Source: UBA7236 sp031372705
Lineage (GTDB): Bacteria > Bacteroidota > Bacteroidia > Chitinophagales > BACL12
Length of the DNA: 64,000 nt
NCBI GenBank assembly: GCA_031372705.1
Contig: JANMLV010000097.1
Coordinates: 1-64,000 of the forward strand
Direction: 5' to 3'
Every line of letters begins with the position of its first letter. The stretch's first letter is position 1. A model generated the notes under the pieces. The model worked only from the letters and a program-made list of their open reading frames with translations. It was not told where the DNA came from and made no database searches. Made by a program: the position numbers and the translations under genes. Shown in pieces: positions 25,620 to 34,917 of the stretch.

Positions 25620-26288
25620 ATGAAGAAAATTATATTATCAAGCCTGTTTTTTTGCGCAATACTTACAACATTGCACGCTCAGGAATTTAGATTTGGCCTT
25701 ACCGCTTCTCCGGTTTTCGACTGGTCGAAGGTAGATGGCGGATTATATGAAGGCGAAGGTACTAAAGCCGGTTTTCAATATGGACTACTTTTAGACCAAA
25801 CTATTGGCAGTGTTGAACGCTATGCTTTTTCAACCGGTGTCATTATTAATTATGCTAACGTTGGTGTTTCTTTTACTGATACAGCTACAGATATTAAAGC
25901 AACTTGGACTGCCAGAACTCAATACATAGAAATACCGTTAACTGTGCGTCTCAGAACCAATGAAATTAATTATTTCAGCTATTATGGACAATTTGGATTA
26001 ACACCGGGTTTTTGCATCAAATCACGTGGCGACTTAGTAATTAATGATGTCTCTATAGCCGATGATGTAAATCTAAGAGAAACCGATAATTTGACAGGTT
26101 CTCAATATCAACTTTTCAATATTAGCCTTACACTTGGCGTTGGAACAGAATACTCTATTGCAGAAAATACTAATCTCATTGCAGGAATCTTTTTCCAAAA
26201 CGGATTTGCCAATTTCATTGATGACGATGTTGATGATAATAACGCGTACCTTAAACAACTTGGTATAAGACTTGGAGTGTTGTTCTGA
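25620..26288 (+). CDS. Outer-membrane beta-barrel protein (PorT-like fold)
   Basis: A 222-residue protein with a signal peptide (MKKIILSSLFFCAILTTLHA, cut after AQ) and alternating strands ending LKQLGIRLGVLF, typical of the OMP_b-brl_2 family that includes T9SS PorT. Segments RFGLTASPVFDWSKVDG, GLLLDQTIG, QYIEIPLTVRLRTNEI and GTEYSIAENTNLIAG fit. Its place next to gldB makes PorT an attractive guess, but small barrels of this family have many roles. Followed by a terminator that reaches nadE. Confidence 0.75.
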   Translation: MKKIILSSLFFCAILTTLHAQEFRFGLTASPVFDWSKVDGGLYEGEGTKAGFQYGLLLDQTIGSVERYAFSTGVIINYANVGVSFTDTATDIKATWTARTQYIEIPLTVRLRTNEINYFSYYGQFGLTPGFCIKSRGDLVINDVSIADDVNLRETDNLTGSQYQLFNISLTLGVGTEYSIAENTNLIAGIFFQNGFANFIDDDVDDNNAYLKQLGIRLGVLF

Positions 26289-26311
26289 GACCGGATAACA
26301 AAATAAAAAAT

Positions 26312-26319
26312 TAACTTTG
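26312..26319 (+). promoter_or_regulatory. -7 element overlapping a terminator before nadE
   Basis: TAACTTTG matches TAnnTTTG. Its last two bases are the first two of the terminator stem beginning at 26318, so a transcript starting 5-7 bases further would lack the 5' arm of the hairpin. Confidence 0.5.
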
Positions 26320-26348
26320 TCACGCTCAATAGGCGTGACATTTTTTTT
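26318..26348 (+). terminator. Intrinsic terminator abutting the nadE start codon
   Basis: An 8-bp perfect stem TGTCACGC / GCGTGACA (26318-26325, 26333-26340), 7-nt loop, then eight T's that end directly at the nadE ATG (26349). It should stop read-through from the barrel gene. Its position at the start codon and overlap with the promoter box are unusual. Confidence 0.8.
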
Positions 26349-28004
26349 ATGAAGATAGCATTAGCCCAAATAAACGTTCACATCGGCAATTTTGAATCTA
26401 ATTTCAATAAAATTGCACACTATATTCAGGAAGCTGAAAATCGCAAAGCTGATATTATTCTTTTTCCTGAATTAAGTGTTTGTGGATACCCACCAAGAGA
26501 TTTTCTCGACTTTGATGATTTTGTAGATAAATGCTATGAAGTAATCGAAAAAATTAAACCATTAACAAAACACATTGCAGTTGTTGTCGGCTCACCAAGT
26601 CGCAACCCGAAAATTGAAGGAAAAGATTTACACAACTCTGCTTTCTTTATTTATGAAGGTGAGATAAAGCATATCGTTAATAAGGCATTATTACCTACGT
26701 ATGATATATTTGATGAGTACAGATATTTTGAGCCGGCAACCGAATTTCAAAATATAATATTTAAAGGCCGCAAAATTGCTTTAACTGTTTGTGAAGATTT
26801 ATGGAACGTGGGCAACGATAACCCGATGTACAAAGCGTGCCCAATGGATGTGCTCATTAAAGATAAAATTCAACCCGAAGTAATGTTGAATATATCTGCA
26901 TCACCATTCGATTATGACCATGCAGAAGGACGCATTGCAACTTTAAAAGCAAATACTGCCAAATATAAAATCCCGGTATTTTATGTAAATCATTGCGGAG
27001 CACAAACCGATTTAATTTTTGATGGTGGCAGTATTATTGTTAATGCCAATTCAGTTGTATTTGATGAAATGATTTATTTTGAAGAAGCGCTGCAAGTGTA
27101 TGATTTAGATGAAGTAATTGCATCAGCACAAACACAAATAGTTGACAAGGTTCAACCCAAAGAAAAAATTGAATTAATATATCGCGCATTAGTTACGGGC
27201 ATTAAAAATTACTTTGAAAAATTAGGATTTAAAAAAGCAATTTTAGGATTAAGCGGTGGTATCGACTCAGCACTTACAGCCGTGTTGGCGGCAGAAGCAT
27301 TAGGTAAAGAAAACGTTTGGGGTTTACTTATGCCATCGCAATACTCTACCGGGCACTCTGTAACAGATGCACTGGAACTGGCAAAAAATATTGGTATTAA
27401 ACACGATACTATCGCCATTAAAAACATGTACGACACAGTGTTGCATGAATTAACACCTTTATTTGACGGTAAATCATTCGACGTAACCGAAGAAAATATT
27501 CAAGCTCGATTACGTGGCTTAACCTTAATGGCAATGTGCAATAAGCATGGATACATTTTATTAAACACTACTAATAAAAGTGAAGCCGCTGTTGGCTATG
27601 GTACATTATATGGCGATTTATGCGGCGGTTTAGCTGTGCTTGCCGATGTATATAAAACGGAAGTATATAAAATGGTTGCTTATATCAATCGCGATAAAGA
27701 AATTATTCCGCAACACATCATTACAAAAGCACCAAGTGCCGAATTACGCCCGGGTCAAAAAGACCAAGACTCATTGCCACCTTATGATATTTTAGATAGC
27801 ATTTTATTTCAGTATATAGAATTGTCGCAAAGTCCACAAGACATCCTTGCGCTTGGTTTCGACGAAACAACGGTGCGCCGCACATTAAAAATGGTGAATA
27901 GCAATGAATGGAAAAGATTTCAATTTCCGCCTGTTTTAAGAGTTTCACCTAAAGCTTTTGGTGTTGGCCGACGTATGCCGATTGAAGGAAAATATTTATC
28001 GTAA
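26349..28004 (+). CDS. nadE: Glutamine-dependent NAD+ synthetase
   Basis: A 551-residue two-domain enzyme for the last step of NAD synthesis. The N-terminal nitrilase-like glutaminase domain (1-260) has FPELSVCGYPP and the nucleophile in ALTVCEDLWN (Cys about 148). The C-terminal synthetase has the PP-loop LGLSGGIDSALTA (about 298-310) and NTTNKSEAAVGYGTLYGD. No Shine-Dalgarno: a T-run directly precedes ATG. The order gldB-barrel-nadE recalls the flavobacterial gldB-gldC-nadE cluster. Confidence 0.96.
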   Translation: MKIALAQINVHIGNFESNFNKIAHYIQEAENRKADIILFPELSVCGYPPRDFLDFDDFVDKCYEVIEKIKPLTKHIAVVVGSPSRNPKIEGKDLHNSAFFIYEGEIKHIVNKALLPTYDIFDEYRYFEPATEFQNIIFKGRKIALTVCEDLWNVGNDNPMYKACPMDVLIKDKIQPEVMLNISASPFDYDHAEGRIATLKANTAKYKIPVFYVNHCGAQTDLIFDGGSIIVNANSVVFDEMIYFEEALQVYDLDEVIASAQTQIVDKVQPKEKIELIYRALVTGIKNYFEKLGFKKAILGLSGGIDSALTAVLAAEALGKENVWGLLMPSQYSTGHSVTDALELAKNIGIKHDTIAIKNMYDTVLHELTPLFDGKSFDVTEENIQARLRGLTLMAMCNKHGYILLNTTNKSEAAVGYGTLYGDLCGGLAVLADVYKTEVYKMVAYINRDKEIIPQHIITKAPSAELRPGQKDQDSLPPYDILDSILFQYIELSQSPQDILALGFDETTVRRTLKMVNSNEWKRFQFPPVLRVSPKAFGVGRRMPIEGKYLS

Positions 28005-28020
28005 TTTAAATTATTGGTAT

Positions 28021-30330
28021 ATGACGTTTCACGAACCTAAAAAGAAAACACCATTGTTGGGAATAGTTATCTTGGGCATTTTTATTGCGCTTGCTCTGGC
28101 TTTATTTTTCTCCTTAAAAACTTGTAAGAGCACAGGCTTCTTGCGCTCTGCAAAAAGCAGTGATGCCAATTACCTTTACCAAGTATATCCGGCATCTTAT
28201 AATGGCACCGAATATTTTATCAGCCTTGAAGGTGTTTTTAAAACTTCCATCTATGAACGAAAAGGTGGAATTACTATGAGGAGCGGCTCAACCGAATTGC
28301 GTTTAACGTTGCATAATTTGGCAACCGGCGAATTGGTGGCTCGTGAAGTAATTGGAAATTATCCGGAAGAATATTCAGGTATAATTGGTGCAAAAAACAA
28401 TATTTTTTGGATGTACAATTCGGAAAACGGAATTCATGGTAGAAAAATACCGGAATTAGATATCGCTATAACTCAAGCAGATTTAATTACTGCAAATTCC
28501 GAATTAAGCGAAGGGTTGGCAATGACGCAAAATAACCTTTCCAATATAAACGAATTATACGCTTTCGACAGAGAGCATAATGCATTAATGCTCACCACAA
28601 TATCAGGTAAAAATATTTGGATTGATGGCACCACATTTAAAACAATTGAAGCGCCTGTTGCTTATTTAACAAAAAGCAATTACAATGACATTATAAACAA
28701 TACAATTAAACAGGCACAAGCAGGTCAAACAATTAATATCAATCAAATTACAGATCAAATTATACAAGCTACAACCGGAATTGGCAATGTATTTGAATTT
28801 AATCACTTGGCAAATCAAATTGTTGCATTCGATAGCTGCACCTATCAATTAAACGGCAAAACTATAAGAACAATCACGAAAACAGATTGCCCACAACCTA
28901 TTCCAAGCAGCAACCAAAGTGCATTAGGAACACAATACATTGAACCTAATATTTTAAGTGCCCCAAATCCGGAAAACATGAGTGCTGTTAATCCGCTATT
29001 TATCTATCCTGAAATGAGTATAATCATGCATGCTAAAACTATGGGCGATAAATCAGAGTTATTAATTAGCGGAATTAACAATAAAACATTAAATAAAATA
29101 TTTACAATTCCTTCGGGGATTATCATGAGCAATCACAGAGTATCCTACAATATAAATGCTGCTTTTGGTGTTGAAGATACTTTGTGGCTTGGAATCGACA
29201 ATCAGTTATTCAGCATAAATATTAAAACCGGAAAATTAATCTGGAAAAAAGTTATTGCCAAAAACGACTACAATGCAAAGCTATTAGCCGTAGGCGAAGC
29301 AAGCCAAAATGGCAAGCGCTTTATTATTGTTGCAAACAGTTATTTTACGGTTTTAAATAAACAGGGTATTTTTATTAATGGCAGAACCGACTACCAACAA
29401 ATGGTTTTGGATGCCGCAACAGGAAAAATATTAAAACAAACCGAGGTTAACAATTCAAAACCGGAAACACTTCCTTGTTATTTAGGCATGATTAACGATC
29501 AGGCTTGGTTTTACAGTAGTGAATTAGGTTTGCACTCAAGGTTATTACCAAATTTAGCAATACAAGAAAATAATTTTTCTCAAATACTTAAATCAGGAAA
29601 CATTACCTCACCTATAGTAAAAACAACTGGCTATGATAAAGCCTTGGAGGAGAAATACATAGCAATAGATACACGTAAAAAAATATACTATTTTACAACC
29701 GAAAATGGATTGCATTATGCTTACGACCTATCTAGCAAAAAAGTAAGTGAAATTAATGCGCCTGACGATAAATTATATGAAAATTTAAAATTGCAAAACA
29801 AATCGCTAAATAATTATTACCAAAATCCCTACCATTCGTCGCCTAATGAAATTAGGCTAATTGATGGCGATAAACTAAAAATAGAAAATACAAATGGGAT
29901 TCGCAAGTTGACGCATATTGCTGCAATAAAGGAGGCGGACATTCAAGTTACAACCGGAGGCAATCAATTTATAGAAGGACAATTTTTAATAAATAGCATT
30001 AGCCTTAACAAAGATATTTATTATACCGACGAACGCTACAATCCGGTTAGCACAAACAATAAAGTACCTTTGTGTTATATCTTGCACAAAAACAAAATAG
30101 CTCCCGATGCGCATCGAATTATAAGTAAGTATAATTACGAGTCAGAAAAAACAGTTTGGCAATTCGATGCCACTGCTATGTTGGGAGTTGATGGAGAAAT
30201 TACACGAATTTACACACGTAAATCAAGTCTGGTAATTATTTTTAAAACCCATCCCGACTTAGATGATAATTTCACTTGCGCATCACTAAATGCAGATACC
30301 GGAAAATTAGAATGGGTATATACGTTTTAA
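28021..30330 (+). CDS. Membrane-anchored protein with PQQ-like repeats, unknown
   Basis: A 769-residue protein with one N-terminal helix (LLGIVILGIFIALALALFF), then a large extracytoplasmic region. Several segments resemble PQQ/quinoprotein propeller repeats: INIKTGKLIWKKVI, DAATGKILKQTEVN, LNADTGKLEWVYTF at the very C terminus. No catalytic motif or sorting domain is evident. I recall a PA2928-type annotation for similar proteins but am not sure. The frame is open back to 27958 inside nadE; ATG 28021, 16 bp after nadE, gives a sensible start. Probably cotranscribed with nadE. Confidence 0.7.
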   Translation: MTFHEPKKKTPLLGIVILGIFIALALALFFSLKTCKSTGFLRSAKSSDANYLYQVYPASYNGTEYFISLEGVFKTSIYERKGGITMRSGSTELRLTLHNLATGELVAREVIGNYPEEYSGIIGAKNNIFWMYNSENGIHGRKIPELDIAITQADLITANSELSEGLAMTQNNLSNINELYAFDREHNALMLTTISGKNIWIDGTTFKTIEAPVAYLTKSNYNDIINNTIKQAQAGQTININQITDQIIQATTGIGNVFEFNHLANQIVAFDSCTYQLNGKTIRTITKTDCPQPIPSSNQSALGTQYIEPNILSAPNPENMSAVNPLFIYPEMSIIMHAKTMGDKSELLISGINNKTLNKIFTIPSGIIMSNHRVSYNINAAFGVEDTLWLGIDNQLFSINIKTGKLIWKKVIAKNDYNAKLLAVGEASQNGKRFIIVANSYFTVLNKQGIFINGRTDYQQMVLDAATGKILKQTEVNNSKPETLPCYLGMINDQAWFYSSELGLHSRLLPNLAIQENNFSQILKSGNITSPIVKTTGYDKALEEKYIAIDTRKKIYYFTTENGLHYAYDLSSKKVSEINAPDDKLYENLKLQNKSLNNYYQNPYHSSPNEIRLIDGDKLKIENTNGIRKLTHIAAIKEADIQVTTGGNQFIEGQFLINSISLNKDIYYTDERYNPVSTNNKVPLCYILHKNKIAPDAHRIISKYNYESEKTVWQFDATAMLGVDGEITRIYTRKSSLVIIFKTHPDLDDNFTCASLNADTGKLEWVYTF

Positions 30331-30336
30331 CGATAG

Positions 30337-31890
30337 TTATTCAACATGAATTTCTTCATCAGATTTATCGAAGAAACGATATTCTGTATATTGGAAGTCG
30401 TTGCTGCTCATAACATTTATTTTCTGCTTATATTCAAAATACCATTTCCATTGAATACTGCGGAAGAATAAACCGCGCTTGATAAATGCCTCAACAAAAG
30501 GATGCACCACCAATTTTATGTTTTTCTGATTTTGATTTGTAACCAGATACTTAATCTTACGTTCAATATCATCAATCAATAAAACACTAGCTTCAATTTT
30601 TCCTGTTCCATTGCATGAAGGACAAACTTCAGTTGTAATAATACTAACTTCAGGCTTAACACGCTGACGAGTAATTTGTGCCAGTCCGAATTTAGATACC
30701 GGTAAAATAGTATGTTTCGCTCTGTCGCCGGCCATTGCATCGCGCAGCGCATTAAACACAGCCTTTTTATTATCCGGATGTTTCATATCGATAAAATCGA
30801 TTATAATAATCCCACCCAAATCGCGCAAACGCAATTGACGAGCAATTTCCTTTGCAGCTTCAACATTTACTGAAACAGCATTTTGCTCTTGATCGCCTTT
30901 AACGGCTGTTTTATTTCCGCTGTTAACATCAATAACATGCAATGCTTCGGTATGCTCAACAATTAAATAAGCGCCGCTGTCCATATTAACAGTTCTACCA
31001 AACAGCGATTTAATTTGTTTGGTAACACCATATTGATCGAAAACTGATTTCCCTGTATTGTGAAGGGTAACCATTTTTTCGGAACCCGGACTAATCTTTT
31101 TAATGTATTCTTTTACCTCGTTGGCAATTGCAGGTTCATTAACCACAACATTATTAAATGAATCATTCAATACATCACGGAGCAAGGTATTAGTTTTGCG
31201 CGTTTCGCTGTAAACTATTTGTGGTGCTTGAAGTAATTGCAATCGTTTGGTTATTTCAGCCCATTGTGCAATCAGATCCTTCATATCGTCTTGCAATTGC
31301 TGGGTAGCAACACCATCGGCAACTGTTCTTATTATCACCCCAAAACCTTTTGGGCGCAATTGCTCAATCAATCCTTGTAACCGCTTACGCTCTGTAGCTG
31401 AAGCAATCTTGCGAGATACGCCTACAACTTCATTAAAAGGAGTTAACACCAAATATCTGCCTGCGAGTGAAATTTCACAACTCAAGCGAGGACCTTTAGT
31501 TTGAATTGGTTCTTTAATTATTTGAACCAGTATATGCTGACTCTTGGCAACAACATTGTTTATTTTGCCGGTTTTTACAATTTCGGGCTCTTTAACAAAG
31601 TTGTCCATACGCTGAGGATGACCTTCCTGAGCGGCTTTCGAATATTTATAAATAGAGCGGAAATGTGGATTCAGGTCTGAGTAATGCAAAAACGCATCGC
31701 GCTCAAACCCAACATCAACAAAACAGGCATTTAACCCGGGTGTAATTTTTTTAACACGGCCGAGGTACAGGTCGCCCACATTGAAGCGGCTACTCTGAGA
31801 GTCACGATGAATCTCAACGAGTTGTTTATCTTCTAATAATGCAATCTCAGCTCCCGTAGGAGTTGAATTAATAATAAGTTCCCTTTCCAA
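30337..31890 (-). CDS. rng: Ribonuclease E/G family protein
   Basis: A 517-residue endoribonuclease involved in rRNA and mRNA processing. An S1-type domain (GDLYLGRVKKITPGLNACFVDVG, about 38-60) is followed by the catalytic core with HVIDVNSGNKT and GGIIIIDFIDM carrying the metal-binding Asp residues, and the zinc-link CPSCNGTGK (about 421). It lacks the long disordered tail of RNase E, so it is RNase G-sized. Last gene of the HU-TPR-small basic protein cluster. Confidence 0.94.
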   Translation of the reverse strand: MERELIINSTPTGAEIALLEDKQLVEIHRDSQSSRFNVGDLYLGRVKKITPGLNACFVDVGFERDAFLHYSDLNPHFRSIYKYSKAAQEGHPQRMDNFVKEPEIVKTGKINNVVAKSQHILVQIIKEPIQTKGPRLSCEISLAGRYLVLTPFNEVVGVSRKIASATERKRLQGLIEQLRPKGFGVIIRTVADGVATQQLQDDMKDLIAQWAEITKRLQLLQAPQIVYSETRKTNTLLRDVLNDSFNNVVVNEPAIANEVKEYIKKISPGSEKMVTLHNTGKSVFDQYGVTKQIKSLFGRTVNMDSGAYLIVEHTEALHVIDVNSGNKTAVKGDQEQNAVSVNVEAAKEIARQLRLRDLGGIIIIDFIDMKHPDNKKAVFNALRDAMAGDRAKHTILPVSKFGLAQITRQRVKPEVSIITTEVCPSCNGTGKIEASVLLIDDIERKIKYLVTNQNQKNIKLVVHPFVEAFIKRGLFFRSIQWKWYFEYKQKINVMSSNDFQYTEYRFFDKSDEEIHVE

Positions 31891-31992
31891 AATAAATACG
31901 GATTTTCTCCCTTTATGGAATTAAATTAATTTGTTTGCGCGAGCAAACCGGTTGAGGTTGGAAAATATAAAGGGCGGAAAAGATGCCAGTTC

Positions 31993-32082
31993 TTATTTCT
32001 TTTTATGGCGATTCTTTCTCAGGCGTTTTTTACGCTTGTGAGTGGCCATTTTATGTCTTTTACGTTTCTTACCTGATGGCAT
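31993..32082 (-). CDS. 29-residue basic protein, AURKAIP1/COX24-like
   Basis: A very short frame starting MPSGKKRKRHKMATHKRKKR and ending in RHKKK; over half of its residues are Lys or Arg. This matches the Bacteroidota AURKAIP1/COX24-domain proteins, relatives of a mitochondrial small-subunit protein, thought to sit on the ribosome. It lies 14 bp after the TPR gene and about 100 bp before RNase G on the same strand, which suits a ribosome-linked role. Recognised from the encoded peptide alone. Confidence 0.85.
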   Translation of the reverse strand: MPSGKKRKRHKMATHKRKKRLRKNRHKKK

Positions 32083-32096
32083 ACTAAGTGATTTTT

Positions 32097-32885
32097 TTAA
32101 TGATTTAAATTATGTATCTCACTTCGCACCTGATTCACAATCATCGAATCGGTGGTCATTGATTTTAGTTTTTCTAGCTCCAAAACGGCTGCAGCAGTAT
32201 CTGTTAATCCAAGATAAGTCTGCGCCTTCATGTAACGAGCCTGCAAATTTAGGGAATCTTTTTGTAAAACACTGTCAAATCGCTCCAAAGCTTTATCCAA
32301 TTGTCCGCTCATAACCGAAAAACGACCCAATTCAAGGTTCACTTTAATATTATCAGGATGTGATGAATCTATCTCTCTAAGCATCATAATGCCCTCCATT
32401 GGTGCATTTGTGCCCGAAACCAACACTGTTGCCAAGCCAATTTTTGCATCCAAATCGCCGGGCTGTAATTTTTCGGCCTCCTCAAAACAATATCTTGCGC
32501 CATAAACAACATTTACGCGCATATCTTCCAATTGCTCAAAATCGATAAGTGAGCTCAATGCCGTTCCCGCGCGCATATAATTATCATAGGTAGGCTCATT
32601 GTCGGCAATCTGGCGCAAATAATCTGCCCCAATTGAAGGTTGCCCCAAGGCCAACCACATATCAGAAAGTTGTTGTAATAATACTGATTTCGACTTTGCT
32701 TCAGCGTGCTGCATATCTTCTTGCAATTGCACTAAAGTTTCAGCATTTTCGTATTTGAGGGAATCTATTAACAATTCGCGTTGCTTGTCAAAAGCACTAA
32801 CTTTCGGGGGTTTGTTGGTAAATCCAAAAAAAATTATGACAATTAAGGCCACAGCCAATCCAACAGCAATTACAATACTTTTCAC
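32097..32885 (-). CDS. Membrane-anchored TPR protein
   Basis: A 262-residue protein with an N-terminal anchor helix (IVIAVGLAVALIVIIFFGF) and an alpha-helical body with tetratricopeptide repeats, clearest at AKIGLATVLVSGTNAPMEGI, VNLELGRFSVMSGQLDKALE and ARYMKAQTYLGLTDTAAAVLE. Its start overlaps the HU gene stop by one base. TPR genes in this HU-RNase G setting recur in Bacteroidota as I recall; partner unknown. Confidence 0.85.
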   Translation of the reverse strand: MKSIVIAVGLAVALIVIIFFGFTNKPPKVSAFDKQRELLIDSLKYENAETLVQLQEDMQHAEAKSKSVLLQQLSDMWLALGQPSIGADYLRQIADNEPTYDNYMRAGTALSSLIDFEQLEDMRVNVVYGARYCFEEAEKLQPGDLDAKIGLATVLVSGTNAPMEGIMMLREIDSSHPDNIKVNLELGRFSVMSGQLDKALERFDSVLQKDSLNLQARYMKAQTYLGLTDTAAAVLELEKLKSMTTDSMIVNQVRSEIHNLNH

Positions 32886-33187
32886 TATTTCGAGTTAATT
32901 TTTAATTTTTTTCCCGTTTTTACTCTATCTAAAAACACTTTTGCAGGCTTAAATGCCGGAATTCGCTGTTCCGGAATCTCAATAGCTATGTTCTTTTTAA
33001 TAATACGGCCAATCTTTTTCTTGCGTGTTTTCACTACAAAACTTCCAAAACCACGAACATAAACGTTGTTGCCTTCAGCCATCGATTCTCTAATCTCTTT
33101 ACAGAAGGCTTCAACTACAACCATAACGTCTACTTTTTCAAGACCGGTTTTCTCCGTTATTCTATTTACTATATCTGCTTTTCTCAT
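32885..33187 (-). CDS. HU/IHF family DNA-binding protein
   Basis: A 100-residue HU-like protein with the usual helical N terminus (MRKADIVNRITEKTGLEKVD) and a beta arm: VYVRGFGSFVVKTRKKKIGR, then IPAFKPAKVFLDRVK. The arm reads RIIKKNIAIEIPEQRIPAFKP, a Bacteroidota variant in place of the GRNPxTG of typical HU. First gene of the HU-TPR-basic protein-RNase G unit and divergent from mutY. Confidence 0.93.
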   Translation of the reverse strand: MRKADIVNRITEKTGLEKVDVMVVVEAFCKEIRESMAEGNNVYVRGFGSFVVKTRKKKIGRIIKKNIAIEIPEQRIPAFKPAKVFLDRVKTGKKLKINSK

Positions 33188-33290
33188 AAGGAATTCGTTT
33201 TAGTTTGATAATCAGCACTTTAAACAGCAAAATTCGGCATTTTATTTTAATTACCTTACAATTTTTAACAGTTTGTATTATTGTGCTCGA

Positions 33291-34349
33291 ATGCAAAAGT
33301 ATTTTACACAAAAACTGTTCCGCTGGTACTCCTCAAACAAACGTAATTTACCATGGCTTGGTTCAAACAACCCCTATTTGGTATGGCTGAGTGAGGTAAT
33401 TCTGCAGCAGACTAGGGTTGAACAGGGTTTGGACTACTTTCTCAAATTCAAGAAAAAATATCCAACAGTAAAAAAACTTGCCAATGCCAATGCTGATGAA
33501 GTGATGAAAATGTGGGAAGGTTTGGGGTATTATTCCCGTGCACGCAACATGCATTCCACAGCTAAAGTGGTTGATAATGAGCTAAATGGAGTTTTCCCTG
33601 ACAACTATAACGACCTGCTTAAACTCAAAGGAGTTGGTAAATACACAGCACATGCCATACTTGCCTATGCATTTAAACAGCCATTTGCTGTAGTTGATGG
33701 TAACGTGCTTAGAATATTAGCGCGCTTTTATGGTATGCACGAGCCTGTGGACACTCCCAATGGGAAAGCAATAATTCAGGCAAAAGCCGATAGCCTTTTA
33801 GACAAAACCGCTCCCGACCTATTTAACCAGGCAATGATGGATTTTGGATCGCTTGTTTGTAAACCCAAAAACCCGGATTGCCCTAATTGTCCGGTAAATG
33901 GAAGATGTATTGCCTTTAAAGAGGAACAACAAGCAAACTATCCTATTAAATCGAAAAAAGTTAAACAGCAAACCCGATATTTCCATTTTCTGGTAATTAC
34001 TGACACGCGAAGCGTAATACTGGTGCAAAGAACTGAAAAAGACATCTGGAAAAACTTGTTCCAGTTTCCATTAATTATTACTGAAAAAAGTGCTGAGCTT
34101 CCTGAAATTATATCAACTCCCGGATTTCATGCTCTAAATCTGAAGAACCAAATTCGTATAGTTGAATCGCACATATATAAACAGCAACTTACGCATCAAA
34201 AATTATTTTGCAAATTTTATATTTTTGAACTTGACAATTTAAAAAACACCGGTGTTCCCAATGCATTAACAGTAGGTTTTAGCCAATTAAAGAAATATGC
34301 ATTTCCGGGTGTAATTCGCGATTTTTTAAAAAATAATGACTATTTTTAG
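33291..34349 (+). CDS. mutY: A/G-specific adenine glycosylase
   Basis: A 352-residue base-excision repair enzyme removing A opposite 8-oxoG. Catalytic Glu35 (SEVILQQTRVEQG), helix-hairpin-helix LLKLKGVGKYTAHAI, catalytic Asp136 (VVDGNVLRILAR), and the [4Fe-4S] ligands C-x6-C-x2-C-x5-C (about 190-206) are all seen. The C-terminal NUDIX-like 8-oxoG recognition domain is present. I start at MQKYFTQKLF; six more codons are open. A TATTATTG box (33276-33283) lies 7 bp before, suggesting a leaderless mRNA. First of mutY-ssb-gldD. Confidence 0.96.
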   Translation: MQKYFTQKLFRWYSSNKRNLPWLGSNNPYLVWLSEVILQQTRVEQGLDYFLKFKKKYPTVKKLANANADEVMKMWEGLGYYSRARNMHSTAKVVDNELNGVFPDNYNDLLKLKGVGKYTAHAILAYAFKQPFAVVDGNVLRILARFYGMHEPVDTPNGKAIIQAKADSLLDKTAPDLFNQAMMDFGSLVCKPKNPDCPNCPVNGRCIAFKEEQQANYPIKSKKVKQQTRYFHFLVITDTRSVILVQRTEKDIWKNLFQFPLIITEKSAELPEIISTPGFHALNLKNQIRIVESHIYKQQLTHQKLFCKFYIFELDNLKNTGVPNALTVGFSQLKKYAFPGVIRDFLKNNDYF

Positions 34350-34381
34350 TGTTCAAAGATTTTTAGACAACACATAATATT

Positions 34382-34822
34382 ATGAGCGGAGTAAACAAAG
34401 TAATTCTCATAGGCAATTTAGGCAAAGACCCTGATTTGAGAACTTTCGAAGGTGGTAATGTTGTGGCTAATTTCACTTTGGCTACAACAGAAGTTTATCG
34501 CGACAAAACAGGAAATAAAGTTGAACAAACCGAGTGGCATAATATTGCTATGTGGGGCAAATTGGCGGAGATTGCAGGCAAAATTTTGCGAAAAGGCGCT
34601 AAAGTATATGTTGAAGGACGAATTAAAAACCGTAGCTGGGAAGACCGAGAAGGTCATAAAAAACACGTGACCGAAATTGTTGCAGAAAACTTCACACTGC
34701 TAGGCCCGCGCCCCGGCAACACAACCGCCGGTGGAACACATTCTTCGGCCGACTACGACATGTCGCATTCGCAACCGGAAAATGAAAAAAACAGGTTAGA
34801 AGACAATGGACTTCCATTCTAA
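34382..34822 (+). CDS. ssb: Single-stranded DNA-binding protein
   Basis: A 146-residue OB-fold SSB: VNKVILIGNLGKDPDLR at the start, TEWHNIAMWGKLAEI, GAKVYVEGRIKNRSW, a low-complexity linker, and the acidic interaction tip LEDNGLPF at the C terminus. It is 32 bp after mutY. A terminator follows before gldD. Confidence 0.97.
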   Translation: MSGVNKVILIGNLGKDPDLRTFEGGNVVANFTLATTEVYRDKTGNKVEQTEWHNIAMWGKLAEIAGKILRKGAKVYVEGRIKNRSWEDREGHKKHVTEIVAENFTLLGPRPGNTTAGGTHSSADYDMSHSQPENEKNRLEDNGLPF

Positions 34823-34862
34823 TTTAACAGGTAATAATTCACTAAATATTATTCAATTAACT

Positions 34863-34892
34863 AACTTGCAATCTCAAAATTGCAAGTTTTTT
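34863..34892 (+). terminator. Intrinsic terminator after ssb
   Basis: A 10-bp perfect stem AACTTGCAAT / ATTGCAAGTT (34863-34872, 34879-34888), loop CTCAAA, followed by T's. It separates ssb from gldD, 26 bp upstream of the gldD start. Confidence 0.85.
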
Positions 34893-34917
34893 CATTTTTA
34901 CGCGTTATCTATTTTAA

